Assembly: GCA_910584965.1 (NCBI GenBank)
Contig: CAJUDZ010000014.1
Span: 1-64,000 of the forward strand
Direction of reading: 5' to 3'
Length of the DNA: 64,000 nucleotides
Origin: an uncultured Lachnospiraceae bacterium
Lineage (GTDB): Bacteria; Bacillota; Clostridia; Lachnospirales; Lachnospiraceae
Shown here: positions 8,886 through 17,962 of the stretch, piece after piece
Layout of the letters: each line of letters begins with the position of its first letter
Numbering within the stretch: the first letter of the stretch is position 1
Notes under the pieces: generated by a model
What the model saw: the letters and a program-made list of their open reading frames with translations, nothing else
What the model was told of the DNA's origin: nothing
Databases searched by the model: none
Position numbers and translations under genes: made by a program

Positions 8886-10205
8886 TTATCCGCCGCACAG
8901 CGGCATATACAGGAACAGCTCCGCGGTTCCGTTTTCCGATTTCAGTTCCATTTCACCCTGATATCTGAGAACGATTTCCTGCATGCTTTTCAGGCCGAGT
9001 CCGTGAGACGCTTTATCCGGTTTTGTCGTTGCAGGCGCAGAACCGTCCCGTGGGGACAGGTTTATTTTGGAGGCATGATATTTGATTTCATTTTCATTTC
9101 CTCCGACAGGATTTGTTATTTTCAGACAAAACAAGCCTTTCTGTACCTTGCTTTCCAATGTTATTTTTTTATCTTTATCTTCCGCTTTTCGACAGGCTTC
9201 CGCCGCGTTATCGAGTGCGTTCGCGAACAGGGCGCAGATATCGGTTGGGTCAAAGGGAAGTTCTTTCTGAATATCGATGGTGTACGCCAGTTGAATGCCG
9301 CAGCGCTTCAACTGGTTTTCTTTTGTGGTTAAAACCGCATTGACCGTAGCGTCGCCGCAATAATGAAGGGTTTGTGTAAGCGCGGGATTTCTGGAAAGGT
9401 CTTCCAGATAACGTTGTTGTTCTTCGGCCGGAAGCGCGGAAAGAACCTGTAAATGATTTGCCATATCGTGTTTGAGCCGCCGTATCTCGAAATACTGTTG
9501 TTCCATAGCCTCGTAATAATGATGGTTGATATCGGCCAGAACGCGCTGCTGCTCCAGTTTCTGCTGTCTGGCAAGTATGGTGATTGTCCATAGCAGACCG
9601 ACGAAGGAGAAAATGGAAATGACAAGCAGGGCGGCATAATCCCGATGAAAACGATACACTTGGGAAAGGACGTCCCAGAAGGATACATCGTAAAGCAGCA
9701 CCAGACAGAACACGGTGCAGAATGGCGGTATGGTGAGCAGCGTCAGCAATTTCCACATACTGTCGGAAAGCTCATAATCTTTGTCGGGAGCAAAAATTCT
9801 GGTTTCCAGAAATAAAAAAAGGTAGAAGAACAGACTGCTGAAAGAAGAAATCAACAGACTCTTTTCATATTGTTCCAACTTGAGGTACGGGTTGGTCAGA
9901 CAGTTGTCCCGCAGCGCATTAAAAGAAATGCCCGTACTGAAAAACAAAAGTGCGATTGCCGTTTTCTTATAAAATGTTCCTTTGCAGGTGAAATGTATCA
10001 TAAAGAGGAACAGGGCGAATATAGGCAGAATATTATAGAAATCTCCAAAAAAGATAACGGTTTCGGAAAGCATCAGGCATACCGAAAAAAGCAGGAGCCG
10101 TTTCAACCGTTTTTCGGATACTGTGATTAATGTTCTGATTGCGCCATACAAAAAGAAGGCGGTTGGGAAAGAAAGCAGGATTGAAATAGTTCGGGTAAGT
10201 CTCAT
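8886..10205 (-). CDS. Sensor histidine kinase, GHKL type (AgrC/LytS-like)
   Basis: This 439-residue membrane sensor kinase has about six or seven hydrophobic helices in residues 1-215, a short coiled stretch, and the phospho-acceptor region RRLKHDMANHL near residue 245. A GHKL ATPase domain follows, with the N-box NALDNAAEACRK near residue 325 and a G-box (SHGLGLKSM) near residue 403. It partners the LytTR regulator 49 bp upstream in the same operon. The start has GGAGG 6 bp upstream. Such kinases often sense peptides; the ligand here is unknown. Its 3' end is 6 bp from the convergent MATE gene. Confidence 0.9.
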   Translation of the reverse strand: MRLTRTISILLSFPTAFFLYGAIRTLITVSEKRLKRLLLFSVCLMLSETVIFFGDFYNILPIFALFLFMIHFTCKGTFYKKTAIALLFFSTGISFNALRDNCLTNPYLKLEQYEKSLLISSFSSLFFYLFLFLETRIFAPDKDYELSDSMWKLLTLLTIPPFCTVFCLVLLYDVSFWDVLSQVYRFHRDYAALLVISIFSFVGLLWTITILARQQKLEQQRVLADINHHYYEAMEQQYFEIRRLKHDMANHLQVLSALPAEEQQRYLEDLSRNPALTQTLHYCGDATVNAVLTTKENQLKRCGIQLAYTIDIQKELPFDPTDICALFANALDNAAEACRKAEDKDKKITLESKVQKGLFCLKITNPVGGNENEIKYHASKINLSPRDGSAPATTKPDKASHGLGLKSMQEIVLRYQGEMELKSENGTAELFLYMPLCGG

Positions 10206-10254
10206 GAAAGCCTCCGTTTTACAAAGTCCGCCGCGGCCTTATTGGGGACAGCAT

Positions 10255-10959
10255 TTAATGCAGAATCGAGCGTGCAATTTTCGCGGCGGCCTGTGCTCTG
10301 TATTTTCTGCTGCACGGAAGTTCGTGTTCCGGCAGAAGAATGCAGTCCTTTCCAATCCGTTCCACATGTTCCGGGTTGATTAAAAACCGCTGATGAATTC
10401 TGATAAAGCGTCCGTCCAGTCGTTCTTCGACCTTTTCGAGCCGGTCATAAAAAGGGTATTCGGCGTTTCCGGTGACGAGATAGACAAGCCGCTTATCGGA
10501 ATAGAAATACAAAATGTCGTGCAGACGGAAACGCCAGATACCGTCTGTATTCCTGACAAGAAAGCGGTCTTTTTCTTCCAGAGCCATTTTGGTGCGGACC
10601 CGGTGCAGCAGTTCCATCAGCTTTCCGGGCTGAACGGGTTTCATGATATAGTCGAGAGCGCCTGTCCGGTAGCCGTCGAAAACGTAGTCCGCATAGCCTG
10701 TAACGAAGACGATCATCAGGTTCTGGTCGAACTTTCTGATTTCTTCCGCACATTTCATGCCATTTAATCCGCCCATCTCCACGTCAAGAAAAAGCAGGTC
10801 GATTTCTCCCGGATGTTTTTGAAGCCAGGAGACGGCGCCGGTTCCGGTCGAAAATTCATAGACGATGTCTTCGGTGTTTTCCATCAGCGCTTTTTCCAGT
10901 TGTATGCGAAGCGCGTCTCTTGCAGCGGCTTCGTCGTCACAAAGTGCGATACGCAGCAT
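10255..10959 (-). CDS. LytTR-family response regulator
   Basis: This DNA-binding response regulator has 234 residues. The receiver domain holds the acidic pair CDDE at residues 7-10, the phospho-acceptor Asp59 in FLDVEMGG and a conserved lysine in MKPVQPGK. A C-terminal LytTR domain (about 130-232) contains FLVRNTDGIWRF and FIRIHQRFLINPEHV. The start at 10959 has GGAGGG 7 bp upstream; a longer frame to 11031 lacks such a site. LytTR proteins bind pairs of 9-bp direct repeats. Matching repeats lie in the divergent intergenic region next to the ABC transporter operon, the likely target. Confidence 0.92.
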   Translation of the reverse strand: MLRIALCDDEAAARDALRIQLEKALMENTEDIVYEFSTGTGAVSWLQKHPGEIDLLFLDVEMGGLNGMKCAEEIRKFDQNLMIVFVTGYADYVFDGYRTGALDYIMKPVQPGKLMELLHRVRTKMALEEKDRFLVRNTDGIWRFRLHDILYFYSDKRLVYLVTGNAEYPFYDRLEKVEERLDGRFIRIHQRFLINPEHVERIGKDCILLPEHELPCSRKYRAQAAAKIARSILH

Positions 10960-11071
10960 GTTACAGTCCCTCCGGGAGCAGATAATTGGTTTACAGGATG
11001 CAGGTCTGTCAATCTGCAGATATTCTATCATATTTTCCGGAAAAATGCAGTGCTCATCTTTCGGTCAATCT

Positions 11072-11155
11072 GTCAGACTTTACATAGAATGCCCCAAACT
11101 TTACATTTTCTGCAAAGGACGGTCAGACTTTACAAAGGAAGGGGCAAAGTTGACA
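11072..11155. promoter_or_regulatory. Cluster of LytTR-like binding repeats
   Basis: GTCAGACTTTACA occurs exactly at 11072-11084 and again at 11122-11134. The core ACTTTACA also occurs at 11098-11105. The first two cores are 21 bp apart, two helical turns, the spacing typical of LytTR direct repeats. On the minus strand these read TAAAGTCTG or TAAAGTTTG, close to the generic LytTR half-site. A plus-strand CAAAGTTGACA sits at about 11145-11155. A possible -10 (TATGTT, 11181) lacks a good -35 at 17 bp, which fits an activator-dependent promoter. Binding is inferred. Confidence 0.55.
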
Positions 11156-11226
11156 TCACTTCCGATGCGTTTTCCCGGTTTATGTTATGGTAGTGGTATC
11201 TCAGAAACGAAAGGGGAGGCAATGTT

Positions 11227-11979
11227 ATGCTATATGTTAAAAATCTTTACAAATCCTATGAAACGGGAAAAATAAAGTATCCTGTATTAAAGGGAATCGA
11301 CTTCCATGTAGGAAAGGGAGAGTTTGTCGCGGTTATGGGACCTTCCGGTTCCGGAAAGACCACACTTCTTAATTGTATTTCCTGCTATATCCCTTTTGAG
11401 GAAGGGGAAATTACGCTGGGAGGAAAGTCACTGGCAGGGCAGAAGGAGGAAGGACTTGCGAAAATAAGGAACGAAAAACTGGGTTTTGTTTTTCAGGATT
11501 TCATGTTGTTGGACGGCCTCACAATCCGTGAGAATATTCTCGTGCCCCGCATCATACAGGGAGAAGTCAGCGCGGACGCGGAGACGCTTGCGGACGAACT
11601 CGTGTCGCTGTTTGGCATCGGACATATCATGAACAAGTATCCCGCGGAAATTTCCGGCGGTGAGAAACAGAGAGCCGCTGTGGCAAGAAGTCTGATGAAC
11701 CGCCCGTTGATGATTCTGGCCGATGAACCCACGGGAAATCTGGATTCCAAATCGAGCCGCGCGGTTATCGAGGCATTTGGGAGCGCGCGGGAAAAGATGA
11801 AAGCGACGATTTTTATGGTAACGCACGACAGCTTTGCGGCATCCTTCTGTGACCGCGTGATTCTTTTTAAGGATGGCAACATTTACCGCCAGCTGGAGCA
11901 TTCGGGAAGCCGCAGAGAATTTCAGGATGAACTCTTACAGGTCATCAAAGAAATGAGCGACCAGGAGGTGGATGTATGA
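11227..11979 (+). CDS. ABC transporter ATPase, BceA/LolD-like
   Basis: This is a 250-residue cytoplasmic ATPase of the MacB/LolD/BceA class. It has Walker A GPSGSGKTT near residue 39, signature SGGEKQR near 145, Walker B LMILADEPTGNLD near 159, and an H-loop MVTHD. It energises the FtsX-like permease encoded next, overlapping it by 4 bp. The pair resembles Bce-type peptide-antibiotic detoxification or mechanotransmission exporters. It is divergent from a GHKL/LytTR two-component system, which probably controls it. Confidence 0.92.
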   Translation: MLYVKNLYKSYETGKIKYPVLKGIDFHVGKGEFVAVMGPSGSGKTTLLNCISCYIPFEEGEITLGGKSLAGQKEEGLAKIRNEKLGFVFQDFMLLDGLTIRENILVPRIIQGEVSADAETLADELVSLFGIGHIMNKYPAEISGGEKQRAAVARSLMNRPLMILADEPTGNLDSKSSRAVIEAFGSAREKMKATIFMVTHDSFAASFCDRVILFKDGNIYRQLEHSGSRREFQDELLQVIKEMSDQEVDV

Positions 11980-14198
11980 TGCAGGAACATAAGGAACGGA
12001 GGCGGAAAGCACAGGCGGGCGCGGAACAGAGGCGGAAAGCGCAGGCGGGCACGGAACAGATGCGAACGATGAAGGCAATGGAACGGAAGCTGCAGCATGC
12101 GGGAAGAAAACACGCGGGACTGTATTTATTTTGCAATTTTATGGCGTTGATGATTGTATCGGCGTATGCGGCGATGATGTTTTCACCGACCGTACAGACT
12201 GTTTTTCCGCCGGGCGGGGACAGCAGAAAACAGATGAATATGATTTTTGTTATGACATTGTTCGGATGCGTGGTATTTACCCTGTATGCGTCCGCCCTTT
12301 TCTTCCGGCATAAATCGAGGCAGCTCGGCATTCTGATGGCGCTCGGCGCTTCCAGAAGCAAGCTTTTTCCGGGACTGTTCCGGGAGGTGATATTGCTCAG
12401 CAGCATATCCTGTGCGGTCGGTATTCTGGCCGGGTTTCCGTTTGTATGGCTGATTTGGAGCGCATTTCGCCTGTTTCTGGTAGACAGTGCGGAGATGGCA
12501 CTTCATTTTGATATGAATTGTCTCTTTGTTTCGCTGCTTTTTTGGCTCCTGGTGACGGGATTTGCCTGCATGGGCGCATGGCGTTATGTGAAAAAAACAA
12601 ATATTATGGAGGTTATCAGGGAAGAACACATCAATGAGCCGGTGAAAGAACTGGGGAAATGGTGCGGGCCCGTCGGTTTCCTGCTGATTTTTATCGGTGC
12701 GGTTTCAGGATATGGCGCGCCCGGGTTCTGGATGAAGGTTATGAGCGCGTATGCGCCTGCCTGGCTCGGCATTCTGTATGCGCCGGTTTTTATCGGGCTT
12801 TACATGGTCATGCTGCATACGGTGGTAAACGGATGGGGAAACTGGCCCGGCATGCCGAATCGTAAGAAAAATCCGTACAAAAATATCATTTCCCGCAGCA
12901 TGATGAAATTTCAGGGAAAGCAGACGGTAAATAATTTAATTATCGTGACAATTTTGGTGGCCGGTGCCTGTTTTGCCATTTTTTATCTGCCGACGTTGAG
13001 TTCGAGCGCATTGCTCGAGTACGAAAGCCGGGCTTATGACTATTTTTATGAATACCGTCCGAACCAGAACGTTCCGGATAAGGACGAGGTGGAGGCGTTG
13101 GCGGACTCGTATGGACTTACGTTGAAAGACTGGGAAACATGTGAATATATTACGGTAGGCGCAGGCGGAAATACGATGGTGGAAGAGGCGGATGGGAAAC
13201 ATTTTCATATGGCGTATGAGTCAATCGGTTCGGAACTGGTGCTGCTTTCTGAAGAATCATACGAGAGACTGACCGGTGAAACGGTGGATATTGCGCCCGG
13301 TACATATTTTGCCGTTACGAATCAGAGTGAGGCTTCCGTTTATACCAATGAAAGTGCAGGACATCTGACCAATATGACGACGAGGAAACAGATAGAGACA
13401 GGCTTTGCAGGATACCTTCATGATGACCTGCTCGCGGGAAAGTATATGCTTTCGGTGATAAGTAATGAAGATTACGCACTTTTGGCAGAGGGGCTTTCCG
13501 ATGAATGGCGCGGGGTTATGGTGCGGTTTAATACCGACGGAAAAGATTCTTATGAATTTGCCAGAGACTTGTATCATCGGTTCGTTTCCTCGCTCGACGA
13601 AAGCTGTGAAATTTCTGTGCTTTATGACCGGGTCTGTAAAATCATGGCGGAAGAAGCGGGAGAAGAATATTGGGGAGATTCGGACCCGATGATGCGGATT
13701 TCGTATGAGGAGATGGATTCCAATAACTTCAGGATGACATGGCGCTATCAGCCGAAATTCCGGATTCTGGACAAAAACGACTTTCTTGTAACGATGGCCG
13801 TATTTTTTATGATGTTTCTCTTCATTTTTATCGTCTGCCTGATGACAGCGCTCGTCGTCTGCTATACCCGCTGTCAGACAATCGCGATGAATAACCGCTA
13901 TATTTTCGATGATTTAAAGAAGCTCGGCGCGTCGCCCGCTTTTCTGGAAAAAGAGATACGCTGCCAGTGCGGTAATGTGTTCCGGATTCCGGCTCTTGTC
14001 GGAATGGCAGCTATGTATTTCTATTATGGCATGATTTTATATGCCAATGACGGACGGATTGTTTTTTCGGAGGTAATCGGACTGGGCGCCTGCATGGGAA
14101 TTCTTTTCCTGATTGGGCTCCTGTTCTTTCTGCTATACCGGACTACCGTTCAGAGTTTGAAGAAAATCTTACAAATTGGTTCTCAGGACTCAAAATGA
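11976..14198 (+). CDS. FtsX-like ABC permease, BceB-type topology
   Basis: This 740-residue permease has about ten transmembrane helices. One is near residues 47-70, three more lie up to about 205, three more to about 340, then comes a long extracytoplasmic domain at about 345-600 and three C-terminal helices. This 10-helix plan with a large domain between helices 7 and 8 is the hallmark of BceB-type permeases, which act on lantibiotics and lipid II-binding peptides. The start at 11976 has AGGAGG 7 bp upstream. The first 45 residues are highly basic and carry an in-frame 30-bp duplication (12001-12060). The substrate is unknown. Confidence 0.85.
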   Translation: MMQEHKERRRKAQAGAEQRRKAQAGTEQMRTMKAMERKLQHAGRKHAGLYLFCNFMALMIVSAYAAMMFSPTVQTVFPPGGDSRKQMNMIFVMTLFGCVVFTLYASALFFRHKSRQLGILMALGASRSKLFPGLFREVILLSSISCAVGILAGFPFVWLIWSAFRLFLVDSAEMALHFDMNCLFVSLLFWLLVTGFACMGAWRYVKKTNIMEVIREEHINEPVKELGKWCGPVGFLLIFIGAVSGYGAPGFWMKVMSAYAPAWLGILYAPVFIGLYMVMLHTVVNGWGNWPGMPNRKKNPYKNIISRSMMKFQGKQTVNNLIIVTILVAGACFAIFYLPTLSSSALLEYESRAYDYFYEYRPNQNVPDKDEVEALADSYGLTLKDWETCEYITVGAGGNTMVEEADGKHFHMAYESIGSELVLLSEESYERLTGETVDIAPGTYFAVTNQSEASVYTNESAGHLTNMTTRKQIETGFAGYLHDDLLAGKYMLSVISNEDYALLAEGLSDEWRGVMVRFNTDGKDSYEFARDLYHRFVSSLDESCEISVLYDRVCKIMAEEAGEEYWGDSDPMMRISYEEMDSNNFRMTWRYQPKFRILDKNDFLVTMAVFFMMFLFIFIVCLMTALVVCYTRCQTIAMNNRYIFDDLKKLGASPAFLEKEIRCQCGNVFRIPALVGMAAMYFYYGMILYANDGRIVFSEVIGLGACMGILFLIGLLFFLLYRTTVQSLKKILQIGSQDSK
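12001..12060 (+). repeat. In-frame tandem 30-bp duplication in the permease N-terminus
   Basis: Bases 12001-12030 and 12031-12060 are two copies of a 30-bp unit differing at two positions. They encode two copies of a ten-residue basic segment (GGK-like, RRKAQAG.EQ). The duplication lengthens the cytosolic N-terminus before the first membrane helix and should be prone to slippage. Confidence 0.85.
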
Positions 14199-14212
14199 TA
14201 TGTGGCCGCAGG

Positions 14213-14279
14213 TTGCGGAGCCGGTAATACCTTTGCTATAATTTATGAAAGTCTTCATGCGCTCAGACGGCATGAAGAC
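14213..14279 (+). promoter_or_regulatory. Promoter and 5' hairpin of the GH95 gene
   Basis: TTGCGG (14213-14218) and TATAAT (14237-14242) are 18 bp apart. Transcription would begin at about 14249, exactly where a 10-bp hairpin starts: GTCTTCATGC (14251-14260) pairs with GCATGAAGAC (14270-14279). There is no T run after it, so it is not a terminator. It may protect the 5' end of the mRNA or mark an operator. Confidence 0.5.
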
Positions 14280-14320
14280 GGGCCTGGTATAACGGGCATT
14301 AAAATGATGGAGGAAGGTAT

Positions 14321-16693
14321 ATGAATCAGTTATGGTATCGGAAACCGGCCGGACAGTGGGAGGAGGCGCTTCCGCTTGGGAATGGCAGACTTGGCGCAAT
14401 GGTATTCGGGGGGACTGACAAAGAGCGCATTCAGGTGAATGAAGAAAGTATGTGGTATGGAGGAAGGGTGGACCGGAATAACCCTGACTTAAAATCACAT
14501 TTGCCGCAAATACGTCAGCTTTTGTCCGACGGTAAGATTCAGGAGGCAGAGCGGTTATTGCTTCTGGCCGGCTCCGGGTGTCCGCAAAGTGAGCATCCTT
14601 ATCAGACACTGGGCGAGATTGAAATGGATTACCGCTGTCCGGGGGAAGCAAAAGGATATCGCAGAAATCTGGATTTGGATACTGCGGCTGCCGGTGTGCG
14701 TTTTTCTTTGGACGGCGTGGATTATGAACGGGAATTTTTCGTTTCCAGGCCGGCCGGATGTATGGTGATGCGGTTGAAAGCATCTGCGTTGGGGAAAATA
14801 AATCTGACGGCCGCTCTTTCGAGAGGACGTTTTTATGACGGCGCGGGAAAATGGCGGGACGACGGTATTCTGCTCCGCGGCAATCTGGGACGGGGCGGCG
14901 TGGAGTTTGCGTCCATGCTTCGGGCGAAAACAAAAGGCGGATGCCTGCGGTTGATTGGCGAGAACCTGTGCATCGAAGCGGCGGATGAGGTAATTCTTTA
15001 TTTTGCGGCGGATACGACATATCATATCGGTTCGGAAGTAAAGGATGAATACGTCAGGAACTATTTTGCGGAACATGAGTTTCCCGGGGAACCGGAATAT
15101 TTTGGATTAGGGGAACCGGAGCGGAAAGAATATCTCTATCAGGCGGCTTTGCAGTCTCTGCTTCAGGAACAGCTGGCCGAAAGAATGGATAAGTGTATGG
15201 AGAAGGAATATGAAGCCGTCCGTGCAGAACATATACGGGATTACCGTTCGTTGTTCGGCAAAGCGGAACTGGCGTTTGACGCTCCGGAAGACGGCGAAGC
15301 CGCTTCTCGTCCCACCGATGAGAGATTGGCGAACCCCCGTGGAGATATCGGACTCATGAAGCAGCTGTTCGATTACGGACGATATCTTTTGATATGCAGC
15401 AGCCGGGCGGGGGATTTGCCGGCTACCCTTCAGGGAATCTGGAATAAGGAGTTTATCCCTCCCTGGGACAGCAAGTATACGATAAACATAAATTTAGAGA
15501 TGAACTATTGGCCGGCGGAGACATGTAATCTGGCGGAATGTCATACGACTTTACTGCCGTTGTTACAGAAGATGCAGAGAAATGGAAGAAAGACGGCCAG
15601 ACAGATGTACGGATGCCGGGGATTCGTGGCTCACCATAATACGGATATCCACGGGGACTGTTCTCCGCAGGACCATTGGGTTCCGGGGACTTATTGGGTC
15701 ATGGGGGCGGCATGGTTATGCACGCATTTGTGGACACATTTTGAATATACCCGGGATAAGGCATTTTTACGGGCGGCTTTTCCGGTGATGGCGGAAGCGG
15801 CATTGTTCTTTGTGGATTTTCTGATAGAAAAGGACGGTTATCTGGTAACGTCTCCGTCCGTTTCACCGGAAAATACCTATATTCTGCCGACCGGAGAGCA
15901 GGGCGCATGCTGCATCGGCGCAACAATGGATAACCAGATACTGCGGCATTTTCTGAGCGGGTGCATAGAAGCCGGCAGGGTGTTGGGAGAAGAAGTTCAG
16001 AAATTTGAAATAGAAGGGATTGATGATATCACAGCATTCCTTGCGGAGATTACCCGGATAAAGGAACGGTTGATGCCTACCAGGGTCGGAAGTCAGGGGA
16101 CGATTCTGGAATGGATGGAGGAATATGAAGAGGCGGAGCCCGGCCACCGGCATATTTCTCATTTGTACGGGCTGTACCCTTCGGATGAAATCACGATGGA
16201 TGGCACGCCGGCGTTAGCGGCTGCCGCACGAAAAACGCTGGAGAGGCGTCTGCAGAACGGCGGCGGGCATACCGGATGGAGCAGAGCGTGGATTATGAAC
16301 CATTATGCGAAGCTGTGGGATGGAGAAAAGGCATATGAAAATCTGGAGAAAATGTTGGAAAAGTCTACCTACCCGAACTTATTTGACAAGCATCCGCCGT
16401 TTCAGATTGACGGAAATTTCGGCGCGGCTGCGGCGATTGCCCAGATGTTGGTGCAAAGCAATCCGGACAGAGTTGTCCTGTTGCCGGCGCTTCCCAAAGC
16501 CTGGAACAGCGGAACGGTTAAAGGGCTTCGTCTGGTGGGGAATGCCGAGGCCGACATTACATGGAAAGACGGAAAGCTGGTGAGCTGTACGATTCGCGCA
16601 TTTTCCGATTATGATACGACGATAAAATATCAGGAGAAAGCAGTCCGCATCACTTTGCCGGCGGGCGGCAGCTGTGAAGCGCCGCTGTCCTGA
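14321..16693 (+). CDS. Glycoside hydrolase family 95 (alpha-L-fucosidase type)
   Basis: The 790-residue enzyme matches GH95 over its full length. It has an N-terminal beta-sandwich beginning LWYRKPAGQWEEALPLGNGR, a central (alpha/alpha)6 barrel with INLEMNYWPAETCNLAE near 390 and GHTGWSRAWIMNHYAKLWDG near 650, and QIDGNFGAAAAIAQML near 695 with the conserved catalytic-site Asp. GH95 members remove alpha-1,2-linked L-fucose (some act on L-galactose) from host or milk glycans. There is no signal peptide, so it should act inside the cell on imported oligosaccharides. No transporter or fucose catabolic gene is adjacent. The start has GGAGGAAGG upstream. Confidence 0.9.
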   Translation: MNQLWYRKPAGQWEEALPLGNGRLGAMVFGGTDKERIQVNEESMWYGGRVDRNNPDLKSHLPQIRQLLSDGKIQEAERLLLLAGSGCPQSEHPYQTLGEIEMDYRCPGEAKGYRRNLDLDTAAAGVRFSLDGVDYEREFFVSRPAGCMVMRLKASALGKINLTAALSRGRFYDGAGKWRDDGILLRGNLGRGGVEFASMLRAKTKGGCLRLIGENLCIEAADEVILYFAADTTYHIGSEVKDEYVRNYFAEHEFPGEPEYFGLGEPERKEYLYQAALQSLLQEQLAERMDKCMEKEYEAVRAEHIRDYRSLFGKAELAFDAPEDGEAASRPTDERLANPRGDIGLMKQLFDYGRYLLICSSRAGDLPATLQGIWNKEFIPPWDSKYTININLEMNYWPAETCNLAECHTTLLPLLQKMQRNGRKTARQMYGCRGFVAHHNTDIHGDCSPQDHWVPGTYWVMGAAWLCTHLWTHFEYTRDKAFLRAAFPVMAEAALFFVDFLIEKDGYLVTSPSVSPENTYILPTGEQGACCIGATMDNQILRHFLSGCIEAGRVLGEEVQKFEIEGIDDITAFLAEITRIKERLMPTRVGSQGTILEWMEEYEEAEPGHRHISHLYGLYPSDEITMDGTPALAAAARKTLERRLQNGGGHTGWSRAWIMNHYAKLWDGEKAYENLEKMLEKSTYPNLFDKHPPFQIDGNFGAAAAIAQMLVQSNPDRVVLLPALPKAWNSGTVKGLRLVGNAEADITWKDGKLVSCTIRAFSDYDTTIKYQEKAVRITLPAGGSCEAPLS

Positions 16694-16724
16694 CCGGGCA
16701 GGCGGCCGGACAGAAGCCGTAAAA

Positions 16725-17744
16725 CTACCGATTTGCGTCTTCCTTTGGAGACAAACCGCCGGAATAGTGCAAAACATAATCGTCCGTAATAAAAACGGCC
16801 TCCACACCCTCAAGCGACTCAATAAGCCGCATGCCCTCCTCCGGTCCCAGAACGAAGCAGGTGGTGGAAAGGGCATCTCCCACGGTAGATGAATCCGAGA
16901 GAATTGTAACGCCGAGAAGATTGTTTTGTATCGGATAACCGCTTTTGGTATCCAGAATATGATGATACAGCACATCATCCAGATAAAAATACCGTTCATA
17001 AACGCCGGAAGACACGGCAGACTGATCGGAGACGGACAGAACGGTAATCGGCGTCCCCTGTCTGTCGAAGGGTGTCTGGATGCCGAACTGAAAGGGCGAA
17101 CCGTCTGGTTTCGTGCCGACGGCAAGCAGGTTGCCTCCCAGATTGATGATAGCGCTTTGGATATTCCGGGACAGCAGATGGTTTTTCATCTGATCCGCAA
17201 TATAGCCTTTGGCGATAAAACCGAGGCTGATCTGACTTTCCGGGTCGGACAGCGTAACCGTATTTCCGTCTATGAGCAGGTTGTGGTAATCGACATGTTC
17301 GAGCGCTTCGGCGATGCTGTCCGGGCCGGGGATAATCGCGGCATCCGTTTCGGCGTTTCCCGGTTCGTCCGGATGAAAATGCCACAGTCTGCTGACAGTT
17401 TCCATCGTAAGGTCGATGCGTCCTTCGCTCATTTCGCAGTAAGTTAAGGCCGTTTTCAGCAGATCTGCGGTCTCTTCGGAGACGATTACCGGAGCGCCTC
17501 CGCTGTGATTGATGTTCCAGATATCAGAACCTTCGATCGAAGGGCTGAGCATCTTTTCATAGGCTTCGGCAAGTTCCATGCACTCGTCGAGGCAGTCTTT
17601 TTTCCCCGCATCATAGATCGTTACCTGAATGACGGTATCGAAATAAAAGCCGGTTTTTGTGACAGGTTCCCTGTTTTTTCCGCAGCCGTCCAAAAATACG
17701 GTCAATGCCGCGAGAATGATAAAAAGAGGTATTTTTTTGAGCAT
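16725..17744 (-). CDS. apbE: FAD:protein FMN transferase (ApbE), lipoprotein
   Basis: ApbE transfers FMN from FAD to a threonine in flavoproteins such as RnfG, RnfD and NqrB/C. The 339-residue sequence has a lipoprotein signal peptide with lipobox FLDGC at about residue 20, placing it on the outer face of the membrane. Family motifs include SLGFIAKGYIADQM near 160 and INLGGNLLAVG near 185. A C-terminal TCFVLGPEEGMRL region is also conserved. The start at 17744 has AAAGGA about 11 bp upstream; a longer start at 17762 is possible. It is about 10 kb from the rnf operon but is its expected maturation enzyme. Confidence 0.92.
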   Translation of the reverse strand: MLKKIPLFIILAALTVFLDGCGKNREPVTKTGFYFDTVIQVTIYDAGKKDCLDECMELAEAYEKMLSPSIEGSDIWNINHSGGAPVIVSEETADLLKTALTYCEMSEGRIDLTMETVSRLWHFHPDEPGNAETDAAIIPGPDSIAEALEHVDYHNLLIDGNTVTLSDPESQISLGFIAKGYIADQMKNHLLSRNIQSAIINLGGNLLAVGTKPDGSPFQFGIQTPFDRQGTPITVLSVSDQSAVSSGVYERYFYLDDVLYHHILDTKSGYPIQNNLLGVTILSDSSTVGDALSTTCFVLGPEEGMRLIESLEGVEAVFITDDYVLHYSGGLSPKEDANR

Positions 17745-17962
17745 GGTTCTTTTTCCTTTCATTTATTTCCATTCCGACAAAAGTTGTCAACCGAATCATT
17801 TCGTGATAGAATATCCCTGTTCGATGAATCACATGTTTTATTCTATACATATCACAGTCATTATACATTATAATGGAGAGCGTGTTTTTTTTCCATTTTT
17901 ATCTTATGAATCGAACCGAAGGAAAGAAAGCCGCGGTTAAAATAAGAAGGGAGCATGATCAT

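Noticed and set aside
11150..11186. TTGACA and TATGTT as a standard sigma-A promoter
   Set aside because: They are 25 bp apart, too far for sigma-A; the TTGACA is better read as part of a LytTR-like site.
12131..12313. 60-codon plus-strand frame inside the permease gene
   Set aside because: Out-of-frame shadow of the first two membrane helices.
14190..15020. 276-codon open frame on the minus strand
   Set aside because: It is antisense to the GH95 gene, Pro/Arg/Ser-rich, with no start signal.
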